Shown here piece after piece: positions 27,202-36,153 of a stretch of DNA of 64,000 nt. The notes under the pieces are model-generated. The model was not told where the DNA came from. It was given only the letters and a program-made list of their open reading frames with translations, and ran no database searches. Origin of the DNA: Butyricimonas faecihominis (GTDB lineage: Bacteria > Bacteroidota > Bacteroidia > Bacteroidales > Marinifilaceae); the NCBI RefSeq assembly GCF_033096445.1, contig NZ_AP028155.1, positions 2,795,880-2,859,879 on the forward strand, in the 5' to 3' direction. How positions within the stretch are numbered: position 1 is the first letter of the stretch; each line of letters begins with the position of its first letter. Made by a program: the position numbers and the translations under genes.

Positions 27202-28666
27202 AGACATCGTCCGGGTTTACAGAAATTACCCGGATCATGTGGCTTTTGTAATTGATGATACCTCTTACACCTATCAGGAGGTATTTGCCCGAGTGCAAGG
27301 AATTATGCCCTTCGTGCAGGATTGCCCGGAAGACATTATCGGAATCATCGCGGAAGATTGCATCGAAACGTACGCCTCTATTCTGGCCGTTTTGTTATCC
27401 GGGAAAACTTACGTAATCCTCCATCCCAACTACCCGGACAGTCGGAACAGAACCATTGTGGAATCCACCGGAATGAAACGGGTATTATACGGTCACGCAT
27501 CCGGTACGCAGCAAGGCCTCTCCAACGAGATCAAATGTATTTCAACATTAGAGCTACGGGATGAAAATATAGACCATCTAACAGGAGAGCAAACGCAGGA
27601 TACAAACAAGAATGCCTACATCATTTTCACCTCCGGAAGTACCGGGGTTCCCAAAGGAGTCCCGATCAGCCGGAAAAACTTGAACGCATTCTATGCCGCC
27701 TACCATCAACTGGGCTGGCAACTTGGGCCGACAGACCGGATGTTGCAAATGTTCGAACTGACATTCGACGTTTCAGTCGTGTCCACCCTCTACCCGTTAA
27801 CCCTCGGAGCCAGCATTTACACGGTGGGAACAAACAAGTTAAAATACATGAGAGTGTACGAATTGATGGAAGACGAGGAACTGACTTTCGTGGCCATGCC
27901 TCCCTCCCTATTACAATTCCTGTCCCCTTACTTTGACGAGATTCACGTTCCAAAACTCAAATACCTTATCGTGACGGCAGAAGCGGCAAATGCCGATCTT
28001 CTCCAACGTTTCAGGGCCTGCGCCCCCAACGCGGAGTTCGTAAACCTGTACGGTCCCACGGAAGCCACAATTTATTGTACGGCTTACCGGATTCCTCCCG
28101 AAGGTTGCAAACAACACAACGGGATGATCGCCATCGGCCACCCCTTCACCGGAATCGACACCATGATTATGGACGAGAAGGGAATACCCGTGCAGACCGG
28201 AGAACAAGGAGAATTATGGGTAAGCGGGAAACAAGTCATGCGAGGCTACTGGCAAGACGAGGAAAAGTCCCGACAGGTATTCGCCCAGTTCAACGGAAAA
28301 GAGTATTATAAAACAGGCGACCTATGTTCTATCGATCCGGACGGGGACATCATCTATCGCGGACGTAAAGACTACCAAGTTAAAGTGCAGGGTTTCCGAG
28401 TTGAACTCAGCGAGATCGAATACCGGACAAAGAAATTCTTCCCGAACGAGACCAATGCCGTCGTCGTTCCCAAGAAAGAGGATGACGGGGGATGCCAATT
28501 GCACTTGTTCGTCGGGACAACACCCCATGAACGGGAAACCTTGCTCCATTATCTGAAGGAACACTTACCCGTCTACATGTTACCAACCGAAGTTCACTTT
28601 TTGGAAGAATTTCCGTTAAACACCAGCGGTAAAATTGACCGGAAAGCATTAACGACATTAATATAA
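27179..28666 (+). CDS. DltA-like amino-acid adenylation enzyme
   Basis: A 495-aa stand-alone adenylation domain of the ANL superfamily. Core motifs are in order: YIIFTSGSTGVPKGVP (A3, near 146), NLYGPTEATIYC (A5), GELWVSGKQVMRGYW (A6), YKTGDL (A7), GRKDYQVKVQGFRVEL (A8) and NTSGKIDRKAL with the catalytic Lys (A10). No condensation or carrier domain is fused. Its size and its followers (carrier protein, MBOAT, SGNH-like protein) match DltA, which loads D-alanine onto DltC. Amino-acid specificity cannot be settled by eye. In this gene order it most likely feeds the carrier protein 6 bp downstream. Confidence 0.85.
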   Translation: MKEMDMIKDIVRVYRNYPDHVAFVIDDTSYTYQEVFARVQGIMPFVQDCPEDIIGIIAEDCIETYASILAVLLSGKTYVILHPNYPDSRNRTIVESTGMKRVLYGHASGTQQGLSNEIKCISTLELRDENIDHLTGEQTQDTNKNAYIIFTSGSTGVPKGVPISRKNLNAFYAAYHQLGWQLGPTDRMLQMFELTFDVSVVSTLYPLTLGASIYTVGTNKLKYMRVYELMEDEELTFVAMPPSLLQFLSPYFDEIHVPKLKYLIVTAEAANADLLQRFRACAPNAEFVNLYGPTEATIYCTAYRIPPEGCKQHNGMIAIGHPFTGIDTMIMDEKGIPVQTGEQGELWVSGKQVMRGYWQDEEKSRQVFAQFNGKEYYKTGDLCSIDPDGDIIYRGRKDYQVKVQGFRVELSEIEYRTKKFFPNETNAVVVPKKEDDGGCQLHLFVGTTPHERETLLHYLKEHLPVYMLPTEVHFLEEFPLNTSGKIDRKALTTLI

Positions 28667-28672
28667 AAAACT

Positions 28673-28915
28673 ATGGAAACCGAAGAAATCTTACGCGAAC
28701 TGGACACGATCTTTCGTGACATTCTAAAAAACGAAAACATCACGTTAACTCCCGAGACCACGGCAAAAGACGTGGACGGCTGGGATTCTCTAACGAATAT
28801 GCGCCTCATCACGGCCATCGAAAAACATTACAACATTCGTTTCGGCCTGCGTGAAATACTGAAATTCAAACACGTGGGTGACCTGTGCGCATCCATCCAA
28901 GCTAAAAAGAAGTAG
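28673..28915 (+). CDS. Acyl/peptidyl carrier protein (DltC-like)
   Basis: An 80-aa four-helix carrier protein. VDGWDSLTNMRLI carries the Ser (residue 39) that accepts 4'-phosphopantetheine. The acidic helix II region and IEKHYNIRFGLREILKFKHVGDL complete the fold. It is placed between the adenylation enzyme (6 bp) and the MBOAT gene (3 bp), so it is the likely aminoacyl carrier of this operon rather than the fatty-acid ACP. Confidence 0.9.
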   Translation: METEEILRELDTIFRDILKNENITLTPETTAKDVDGWDSLTNMRLITAIEKHYNIRFGLREILKFKHVGDLCASIQAKKK

Positions 28916-28918
28916 CCT

Positions 28919-30358
28919 ATGATGTTTCTCTCTCTACCGTTTGTCATTCTGTTTACTTGTTGCCTAATCCTATATTACACGGTAAAAGGCAGCTACCAGA
29001 AACCGGTCCTGTTACTAACCAGTTGCATCTTTGTCGGTTATTTCAACATCGCATACCTACTGATAGCCGCACTCATTGCGGCAATAACCTTCTACTGGGG
29101 GCGCTGGATCGGGATGCAGGAACAGGAAAACAAACGCCGGAGAGTCTTCGTCGGGGGAATCGTCTTTCTCGTCCTGTTCCTCGTGGCATTCAAGTACCTC
29201 AATTTCATCGGGGAAAACATCGCCGTGCTACTCGGTTGGTTCGGCGTGGACTGGAAAGGAGCCATCACCTCTGTTTTCTTCCCGTTGGGAATCTCGTTCT
29301 ATACCTTCCAAGCACTCGGCTATCTTATTGATGTCTACTGGGAAGAGGAAGAACCTGAACGCTCACTACCGGACTTCATGCTCTATATGCTATTTTTCAT
29401 GAAATTCCTTTCCGGACCGATCGAACGGGCCTTCGATATGCTCCCGCAGTTGAAAATCGAGAAACGTTTCGACTACGACACGGTTACCTACGGTCTGAAA
29501 CTCATGATGATCGGTTTGATGAAAAAAGTCCTGATCGCCGACCGGCTGGCTCCGCATCTGGATAGTATATTTGCCTCCGTGCAAGACGCTTCCGGGGCGC
29601 AGCTATTACTCGCCGGACTATTGTATCCGATCGAGCTTTATGCCGATTTCTCCGGTTACACGGATATGGCCATCGGTGGAGCCATGATGTTCGGCTATCG
29701 CCTGTCACCCAATTTTAACCGTCCGTTCGTGGCAAAGACAATCACCGACTTTTGGCGCCGCTGGCATATGTCCCTCTCCTTCTGGGTCAGGGATTACCTT
29801 TACCAACCCATCGCGGCAAGTAAACGATATTGGGGACAGTGGGGCATCGTCTACGCTCTTGTGGTAACCTTCGTGTTACTCGGCGTGTGGCACGGGGCTG
29901 GTTGGAACTATGTGATATACGGGTTAATCCAAGGACTTATCATCAGCTACGAGATGGTGACCGTGGCCTACCGGAATAAAGTGGAAACAAGCGTGGGGAA
30001 ACACGTGTTCGGGGTTTACTCTATCCTCCGGACCTACCTGCTCTTTGCGTTCTCCCTGCTATTTTTCCGTCTGCCCTCGCTATCCGATGCCGGATACATG
30101 ATCAGTCACCTCTCCTTCAACCTGCACACCTCGATTAAAGAACTGCGACTAGGGATGACCGACCAAGAATGTATCGTTGCCGGGGTTGCCGTCGTAGTGC
30201 TTTTCCTATACGAATACTTTATGTCGAAACGGGACCTATTGCAAGCCTTGAGCGAACGCCACAGAATCATACGTTGGGGGGTCTACTACCTGCTCGTACT
30301 ACTCATGTTCCTATTCGGACAATTCGGATCTGAAGATTTCATTTATTTACAGTTTTAG
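28919..30358 (+). CDS. MBOAT-family membrane O-acyltransferase (DltB/AlgI-like)
   Basis: A 479-aa polytopic membrane protein. The MBOAT signature is clear: FFPLGISFYTFQALGYLIDV, SGYTDMAIG, FNRPFVAKTITDFWRRWHMS with the first conserved His, and GVWHGAGWNYVIYGLIQG with the catalytic His near 325. Relatives move an acyl or aminoacyl group across the membrane to a surface polymer (alginate by AlgI, teichoic acid by DltB). Its donor here is probably the carrier protein encoded directly upstream. The acceptor is unknown. Confidence 0.92.
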   Translation: MMFLSLPFVILFTCCLILYYTVKGSYQKPVLLLTSCIFVGYFNIAYLLIAALIAAITFYWGRWIGMQEQENKRRRVFVGGIVFLVLFLVAFKYLNFIGENIAVLLGWFGVDWKGAITSVFFPLGISFYTFQALGYLIDVYWEEEEPERSLPDFMLYMLFFMKFLSGPIERAFDMLPQLKIEKRFDYDTVTYGLKLMMIGLMKKVLIADRLAPHLDSIFASVQDASGAQLLLAGLLYPIELYADFSGYTDMAIGGAMMFGYRLSPNFNRPFVAKTITDFWRRWHMSLSFWVRDYLYQPIAASKRYWGQWGIVYALVVTFVLLGVWHGAGWNYVIYGLIQGLIISYEMVTVAYRNKVETSVGKHVFGVYSILRTYLLFAFSLLFFRLPSLSDAGYMISHLSFNLHTSIKELRLGMTDQECIVAGVAVVVLFLYEYFMSKRDLLQALSERHRIIRWGVYYLLVLLMFLFGQFGSEDFIYLQF

Positions 30359-30360
30359 CC

Positions 30361-31371
30361 ATGAGAACTTTCAAAGGATTTATAATAAAATGCGTGCTTT
30401 TTCTCGTTCCCTTCTTTGTCCTCGCTGGGTTCTATTTTTACGATGATCCCTTTAAGGTTCTGCGGGAATACAAAAAATATGACAATGATCCGATCTTCCT
30501 GAACGAAGATTACATCGGTTGGAAGACATACAAGAATTACCGGGATTCCCTGCACTTCGATTCCTTCATCCTAGGAAATTCCTGTACGATGGCATTTCTG
30601 ACCTCCGACTGGGAAAAATACCTCAACGGGAGTAAGGCTATACGCTTGTACGGGACGGCTGAACGATTGGCTGCCGTACACCGGAAAGTGATGGCTCTTG
30701 ACAAGGAAGAGGAACATATTGCAAATGTTCTGCTCATCGTCGATGCCACCCTATTACGAGAATATCAGTTATCCACGGGCTACATGCACCTACTTCCCCC
30801 GGAAGTCAGCGGGATGAATAAATTCAAATTCCAATCCCAGTTCACACAAGAATTCTTCAACCCGAAATTTCTGGTTCCCTACATGGATTACCGGGTATGC
30901 CGACGCTACCGCAATTACATGAGAGGAATCGTGAATCCCGACAAAAACATCCGCAATGTTGTCACAAACGACTTGTGGAACCCGCGGGAACACGAAATAG
31001 AACAACTCGGTGACCATTACTGGGAAAAACATAAAAAGAGATTCCGTCCCCGTCCCGGGGAAGACCGGGTTCACCCTCCGGTATTAATGAAACCACAAAT
31101 CAAACTGTTATCGGAAATCGCAAAAGTATTCCAAAATCACCACACGAAGTACAAAATCATCATTAGCCCGGAATACAAACAAATACGTCTGAACCCGGCG
31201 GACGTGAAGCAATTGAAAGAAATATTCGGAGCTGAAAACGTTTATGACTTTTCCGGCATCAACAAATACACAAATAACATCCGGAACTACTACGAAGGCT
31301 CGCACTATCGCCCCTGTCTCGGACGCCAACTACTGGACAGCGTGTATGCCACGCACAAAACAACTCGCTAA
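30361..31371 (+). CDS. Membrane-anchored SGNH-like protein, DltD-position partner
   Basis: A 336-aa protein with one N-terminal membrane helix (about 8-27) and a periplasmic domain. FDSFILGNSCTMAF gives a block I Ser near residue 74. The C-terminal DFSGIN...YYEGSHYRP gives an Asp near 296 and a His near 315, a plausible SGNH catalytic set. It starts 2 bp after the MBOAT stop, so it is the fourth gene of the operon and occupies the DltD place. It is shorter than typical DltD and I cannot confirm homology. AlgJ/AlgX-type acyl handling is a fair analogy. Confidence 0.7.
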   Translation: MRTFKGFIIKCVLFLVPFFVLAGFYFYDDPFKVLREYKKYDNDPIFLNEDYIGWKTYKNYRDSLHFDSFILGNSCTMAFLTSDWEKYLNGSKAIRLYGTAERLAAVHRKVMALDKEEEHIANVLLIVDATLLREYQLSTGYMHLLPPEVSGMNKFKFQSQFTQEFFNPKFLVPYMDYRVCRRYRNYMRGIVNPDKNIRNVVTNDLWNPREHEIEQLGDHYWEKHKKRFRPRPGEDRVHPPVLMKPQIKLLSEIAKVFQNHHTKYKIIISPEYKQIRLNPADVKQLKEIFGAENVYDFSGINKYTNNIRNYYEGSHYRPCLGRQLLDSVYATHKTTR

Positions 31372-31398
31372 TTTTAAATTTTAGATTTTAAATTTCCG

Positions 31399-31512
31399 AC
31401 TACCCCCTCTAACTCCCCCTTACACAGCGGGAGGATGCGCGACATTGAAACATTGATACGATTTCTTGCGTCCGTCTCTCCCCCTGTGCAAGGGGGAGCC
31501 GAAGGGGGTAGT
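31399..31512 (+). repeat. Family B palindromic repeat, 114 bp, copy 1
   Basis: Begins ACTACCCCCTCTAACTCCCC and ends GGGGGAGCCGAAGGGGGTAGT. It has outer arms ACTACCCCCT/AGGGGGTAGT, two inner hairpins with CTCCCCCT-type stems, and a central ACATTGAAACATTGA. The first inner hairpin has one mismatch here (GCGGGAG). Confidence 0.9.
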
Positions 31513-31568
31513 TAAAGCGTCAGCCTTGTGCGGCTGGAATCTAAAATCTAAAATTATTAAATTTAAAA
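31513..31568. repeat. AATCTAAAAT-type intergenic repeat
   Basis: GCCTTGTGCGGCTGGAATCTAAAATC and further AAAATT units. Nearly the same text precedes cobQ (21543-21593) and cbiJD (46430-46500). Confidence 0.6.
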
Positions 31569-32786
31569 TTAATTGATTCCCAATTTCTTCCTTATCGCCT
31601 TCGGGATAGCATTCTTGTGAACCATAATATCCATTGTCTTCAAAGCCATATAAGGATAAGATGTGTAGAAATACCCTCCGAATTTGTTATACTTATTCCA
31701 AGAATTCTTCACGATGAAATAAGGAGTTCCGTTCTGATCTTTTGCTTTACCAATGATATGCATTCCGTGATCGTCAGTTGTCAGGTAACGATCGAACTCT
31801 TCCTGTCTCATCTCCTGCGTGATCGTCTTTTCGGGAGCCGGACCTTGCTTGAAAGCATCCATCATCTGCTGTCCCTTCGGCAACTTTTCCCATTTAGCAA
31901 TTTCCGCACCGCTCATCTCCTTCGTGTCCGTTGCGGGGATCACGGCAACCCCTGCATCCTTCGTAGCAAATCCTTTCTCGCTCACGTCAGCACCCCAGAC
32001 GAAAGTATAACCATTATCAATAGCATAATCCATCACTTGCATCAACTCTTCCAACGGAAGATTATAAGCCTTATCCCAAGACCAGTTATCCTCAACCTCA
32101 ATAGCGAACTCCGTGTAGAAAGGATGGTGCGTGAAAGAGGTTAAATTCACATAGTCATCCATGTTTAAACCAACCACCTCTTTAGCGAAAGTCTGCGGTG
32201 TATATTCTTTTCCTTGATATTCAAACTTCTCCGGCTCCGGTCCGAGATAAGTATCCAGAATAGCATCGAATCCCCGTTTCCACGCCGTACTCAACCGCTT
32301 GTTGTTATTTTCCACTACCGCCTGCACGTAAGCTTTCAAAACAGCATCAATCTCTCCGAAAACATGACTCGGTTCCCCGTAATTCAATCCTTGATACACC
32401 TCAAGAGGCACAATCCCATATTTCTTTGCCATATTCGTCACATCCGAAGAGGCTCCTCCCACCGCAAAATTCAACACCCCGTGCAAGCGAACATATTTAT
32501 CCGCCTTATCCGAATAAGCGTGTTTCACGAAATACATGGCCGACAAATTCACCGAATCTTTCCCCATTCGCATCATTTCCGACTCTAGGAAAGAGGACGT
32601 TGACCATGACCAACAAGTTCCGGCACGATACTGATCCTTCACGGAGGTAGCGGGCAATCTCTTGATATCAGTAAACTGGTAGCCTACAGGCTTTGTCGTG
32701 TCCTGTGCCGTCGTATTCTGCTGCGCATGGGCCATCATGTACCCTCCGAAAACGAAGGCGAATAAAATAAATGCTGTTCTCTTCAT
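31569..32786 (-). CDS. C1-family cysteine peptidase (aminopeptidase C/bleomycin hydrolase-like), exported
   Basis: A 405-aa papain-fold peptidase. A signal peptide (about 1-21, ending AHAQ) places it outside the cytoplasm. The catalytic Cys is in YRAGTCWSWSTSSFLE (near 58), the His in DDHGMHIIG and the Asn in FIVKNSWN. The large insert between Cys and His (MYFVKHAYSDKADKYVRLHG and following) is that of the PepC/bleomycin hydrolase branch, common as exported enzymes in Bacteroidetes. It stands alone. Confidence 0.92.
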   Translation of the reverse strand: MKRTAFILFAFVFGGYMMAHAQQNTTAQDTTKPVGYQFTDIKRLPATSVKDQYRAGTCWSWSTSSFLESEMMRMGKDSVNLSAMYFVKHAYSDKADKYVRLHGVLNFAVGGASSDVTNMAKKYGIVPLEVYQGLNYGEPSHVFGEIDAVLKAYVQAVVENNNKRLSTAWKRGFDAILDTYLGPEPEKFEYQGKEYTPQTFAKEVVGLNMDDYVNLTSFTHHPFYTEFAIEVEDNWSWDKAYNLPLEELMQVMDYAIDNGYTFVWGADVSEKGFATKDAGVAVIPATDTKEMSGAEIAKWEKLPKGQQMMDAFKQGPAPEKTITQEMRQEEFDRYLTTDDHGMHIIGKAKDQNGTPYFIVKNSWNKYNKFGGYFYTSYPYMALKTMDIMVHKNAIPKAIRKKLGIN

Positions 32787-32883
32787 ATCTTTTATATTGA
32801 TTGTGATTTAATTGTCTGCCTGCAAAAGTATAAAAAGAACCGCAAAACAAGCTGACAAGCTGAATATATTTACGTTAGCCAAT

Positions 32884-32914
32884 AACAAAAAGAGAACTGC
32901 CTAAACAGTTCTCT
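32884..32914 (-). terminator. Terminator of the leftward TonB receptor gene
   Basis: On the minus strand AGAGAACTG, TTTAGG, CAGTTCTCT and TTTTTG form a perfect 9-bp stem followed by T residues. It lies downstream of the receptor gene, beyond the family A repeat. Confidence 0.8.
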
Positions 32915-32927
32915 CTGTTACAAAATA

Positions 32928-33137
32928 AACTCCTCCGGCCTTCGGCCACCTCCTCTATAAACAGAGGAGGAGCTGGTGATTCTTCCCGAAGACAGGGAGT
33001 ATTTCAGCTCTCCCTCTGTTTATAGGGGAAAATCGGCGAGTAAGCGAGAACAGACAGAGAGTTTACTCGTTGTCTGTCGAGCGAGAGCCGATTCGAGACT
33101 GCTTGCAGGCTCAATACCCCGAAGGGGGGAGGGAGTT
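32928..33137 (-). repeat. Family A repeat interrupted by an inner palindrome
   Basis: Both ends match family A (AACTCCTCC ... GGGAGTT), but the copy is 210 bp instead of about 129. An extra segment of roughly 85 bp (about 33026-33115) splits the CTCCCTCTGTTTATAG hairpin. That segment is itself palindromic, with AATCGGCGAG near its start and GAGAGCCGATT in its right part. It lies between the receptor gene (ends 33178) and its terminator. Confidence 0.8.
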
Positions 33138-33177
33138 TGACATCCTCCTTGACTTCTTTCAAATTCCCTTTCTTTAA

Positions 33178-35535
33178 TTAAAAAGTATAAGAAACCGATG
33201 CCTGATAATTCCGGGGTTTCGCCATGATCGTGGTCCGCTCGAAATATTCCTTGTCAAACAAGTTGTTAACATTCAATGCCAGTGTTACGTGATTCTTGAT
33301 CGTGTAGAAAATACCCGCATCCATCAACCACAAGGCCGGATCGTACAACCGGTTATCTATATTCCGGAACACCTTATCCTTGAAATTTCCACTCAAATGG
33401 AATGACAAATTCTTTAGCACCCCGCGTGGTATCGTGTAATCGGCATAAGCGTAGAATGTCGTACGAGGCACACCCGTGGCACGAACATTTTTATTCTGTT
33501 CCTTATATTTAGAGAAACGTCCGCTCTCGGCAATTTCCCGCAAACGATAGTCCGACCAACCGAGACCTCCCGTAACTTGTAAAGTCGGTAACGGACGAAC
33601 AACCACCTCAATGTCAAAACCTCGCGAGTCGGCTCTTCCGACTTGTCCCCGGATACTCTTCTCCGTGGCCACGCCATCCACCAATACCGTCGTGTCTCCC
33701 AGACTCTTCACGATATTATACTTACGAATATAAAACACGCTTGCGTTTATATCCACCATCTCGTTCAAGGTGTAACGTACACCGACTTCCGTGGAATACC
33801 CCTTTTCCGGCTTGAACACTTCGCCCCCATCCTCGTCAGGATTGAACTCGTTACCCTTGCGGTCCAAATACATCACGGTAGGACTATATGTCGTGGTTAC
33901 AGGATTGAAATAAGAAGAAATAGAACCGTAGAATGACAATTCAGGCATAGGGAAATACACGACACCCACTCGATACGTGAATGCCGAGGTCTCCACCTCT
34001 TTCCATTCTTTCCTGTTCTTCGTTTCATATTTCTGTTTCCCGTCATCAATCGTGGCACTTGATGTTTTCCGGCTATACAAATCCACACGCCCGGATGCCA
34101 TCATTTTCCACTTATCATTAAATTCGATCACGTCATGCAAATAAATTCCATGCGTTCTCTCCGTGCGCAGGGAAACGGCTGAAACTTTCGTGTCCCACCA
34201 CCCCTGCACGATATGCGGATCCCGCACAGGCAAAAGTGCATCCAAGCCGGGCCCCCACAAATCGTCATCTCCATAACCGTTATACTGGGCGAAATCAAAA
34301 CAATTGTACGTCCATCCCAACGTGTAGTTATGCAACACGGAACCTGTCTCGAACTTCCCGGTCAACTCGATCGTGTTATTCACGTTTTTATGGTCCGGGT
34401 TAAAATTCAACGGGTTCTGACGGGCAGCATTTCCCCGTTGAACCGTATCCAAGTCAACATAAATCTTCTCGGTCTCTGACTTTTTATAATACCATTTGTA
34501 TATCGGGTCTTTGGAAGTGCGGTAAGAAAGCCCCTCAATACAATGATAATCCAAATCACTGTGGAAATAGGAAAAACGTTCTTTCAACTTCATCCAATCC
34601 GTGATCTGGTAAACGTATGACACAGACATATCCCATACTTTCCGTTTCATGTAATTATTGGCAAAGTCATTATAAACCTCGCGGTAATCCGCCTCCGGGT
34701 GACGATCCCCCTTCAGCGCGTACGGTTTGTCTCCGTCCACGTAGAACATATCACCGGGCATAACGGGTGCAGCCCCGATCTCGGTCGTGTAATCATCATC
34801 GGCATAACTACCGGTCACATCAATACGTCCCCACTTTCCTAAATCAGCTCCCAAAACACCATACACGGAAAAACGATTTGCATTCACCTCACGCCATCCG
34901 TCACCCGTTGAATAATTGATATTGGCACGATATTCGAGAGGTCCCACAAGTTTTCCCCCGAAACCAAGAGTAGCTCGTCTCTCATCCCAGCTACCATAAC
35001 TGATACGAGCGTTGGCCGAGAAATCGGGAGATGCTTTCTTGCGCACGATATTCAACACGCCACCCATAGCCGAATGTCCGGCCAAAATAGCAGCGGGACC
35101 CTTCAATAACTCGATAGACTCCACGGCAGCCAAATCCCCGTAAGGTACGTTATTCTTCAACGTCCGCTCATCGCGAATCCCGTCAATCATAACAACCGCA
35201 CTCCCCTGTCCGCGAATGGAAAACTGTTGGAATTGCCCGTATTGTTTGTCTTTCGCTACAATCCCCGGCAAAAACTTAACGGCATCCATCAGATCGACAA
35301 TCCCTTTCCGGTCAAGCATCTGACTAGACAACTTGCTCACCGTTATCGGAACGAAACGTAAAGGCACATCCAATCCCAACAAATCAATCCTCTTCTTTTT
35401 CTGCATCACATCCACCTGATCGATACGGAATAAAGAATCCGTGATACTCTTTTTCTTTCGCTTGTCGTTCTCTTGAGCGAGAAGCGAACCGACACACACA
35501 AACAGCAACAATGCTAATACAACAACTTTTTTCAT
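33178..35535 (-). CDS. TonB-dependent receptor, siderophore-receptor type, under B12 control
   Basis: A 785-aa outer-membrane barrel. The signal peptide (MKKVVVLALLLFVCVGSLLAQ) is followed by a plug with PGIVAKDKQYGQFQQFSIRG, VVMIDGIRDERTLKNN and VESIELLKGPAAILAG (about 75-175), the style of FhuA/FecA-like siderophore receptors, and a barrel ending in YQASVSYTF. I chose the ATG at 35535; an upstream in-frame ATG adds residues before the signal peptide. A cobalamin riboswitch lies in its leader. It probably imports a corrinoid or another B12-related chelate rather than ferric siderophore, by inference from that riboswitch. Confidence 0.88.
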   Translation of the reverse strand: MKKVVVLALLLFVCVGSLLAQENDKRKKKSITDSLFRIDQVDVMQKKKRIDLLGLDVPLRFVPITVSKLSSQMLDRKGIVDLMDAVKFLPGIVAKDKQYGQFQQFSIRGQGSAVVMIDGIRDERTLKNNVPYGDLAAVESIELLKGPAAILAGHSAMGGVLNIVRKKASPDFSANARISYGSWDERRATLGFGGKLVGPLEYRANINYSTGDGWREVNANRFSVYGVLGADLGKWGRIDVTGSYADDDYTTEIGAAPVMPGDMFYVDGDKPYALKGDRHPEADYREVYNDFANNYMKRKVWDMSVSYVYQITDWMKLKERFSYFHSDLDYHCIEGLSYRTSKDPIYKWYYKKSETEKIYVDLDTVQRGNAARQNPLNFNPDHKNVNNTIELTGKFETGSVLHNYTLGWTYNCFDFAQYNGYGDDDLWGPGLDALLPVRDPHIVQGWWDTKVSAVSLRTERTHGIYLHDVIEFNDKWKMMASGRVDLYSRKTSSATIDDGKQKYETKNRKEWKEVETSAFTYRVGVVYFPMPELSFYGSISSYFNPVTTTYSPTVMYLDRKGNEFNPDEDGGEVFKPEKGYSTEVGVRYTLNEMVDINASVFYIRKYNIVKSLGDTTVLVDGVATEKSIRGQVGRADSRGFDIEVVVRPLPTLQVTGGLGWSDYRLREIAESGRFSKYKEQNKNVRATGVPRTTFYAYADYTIPRGVLKNLSFHLSGNFKDKVFRNIDNRLYDPALWLMDAGIFYTIKNHVTLALNVNNLFDKEYFERTTIMAKPRNYQASVSYTF

Positions 35536-35649
35536 ACAACTATATATTAATAATGAATAAAGCATTATTAACATAGTCTTTTGGGCAACATGAGTCTAAG
35601 GTAAAATCCGTCTTTTTCCCTCTCGCTTTTTTTCCCGAAAGCTATGGTT

Positions 35650-35845
35650 TATCTTGTTCGGCAGGTCTTCTGACTTGTTCCGGATTTTGTTGCCTTCCCA
35701 GTTTATAACCAGTGACATTTGAAGTACAAAATCCCTTGTAAAGGAACTTACAGCTGCGGGTACAGTCCCGGATTCACACCGGGTTCCCTATTAAGCGTTA
35801 CCTCCATGACCGAAGGTTCCGCACCAAAACTTGGTGCGAAAGTAA
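35650..35845 (-). promoter_or_regulatory. Cobalamin riboswitch 1
   Basis: On the minus strand the conserved parts appear in order: GGAACCTTCGG, GGTAACGCTTAATAGGGAA, CCGGTGTGAATCCGG, GACTGTACCCGCAGCTGTAA and the B12-box-like AGTCAGAAGACCTGCC near 35660-35676. It controls the leftward TonB receptor: adenosylcobalamin binding should reduce expression. Confidence 0.93.
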
Positions 35846-35888
35846 TACATTTTTTTCATCCGGCAACAACCTTTTATAAAAAATTATA

Positions 35889-35896
35889 TACATTTG
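35889..35896 (+). promoter_or_regulatory. -7 element for the rightward B12 riboswitch operon
   Basis: TACATTTG matches TAnnTTTG and lies about 15 bp before the start of the riboswitch fold, in the narrow gap between two divergent riboswitches. Confidence 0.5.
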
Positions 35897-35902
35897 TCTC
35901 GT

Positions 35903-36090
35903 CTTAGGTGATGTGTTGATGCCCAATTAACACACAAGAGGGAAGCCGGTTAGAATCCGGAACAGTGCCCGCTACTGTGATGCCCGTTTCTCCGGATAAG
36001 GAGATTCAAAGAAAGATTCTTACACCACTGTCCACACGGATGGGAAGGTATTTTTCTTAGGCGTAGTCAGGAGACCTGCCAAGACAAACA
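35903..36090 (+). promoter_or_regulatory. Cobalamin riboswitch 2
   Basis: GAGGGAAGCCGGTTAGAATCC, AACAGTGCCCGCTACTGTGA, CCACTGTCC and the B12 box AGTCAGGAGACCTGCC (36065-36080) appear in canonical order. The TonB receptor start codon follows 64 bp after the box, leaving room for an expression platform. Confidence 0.95.
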
Positions 36091-36153
36091 TAGGTAATAG
36101 CGTATTCTCGGGGTCAGGAATACTATTATAAACATTTAAAACATCATCATCTA

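Noticed and set aside
35719-35907. 62-aa frame across riboswitch 1
   Set aside because: The bases are fully explained by the conserved riboswitch on the other strand.
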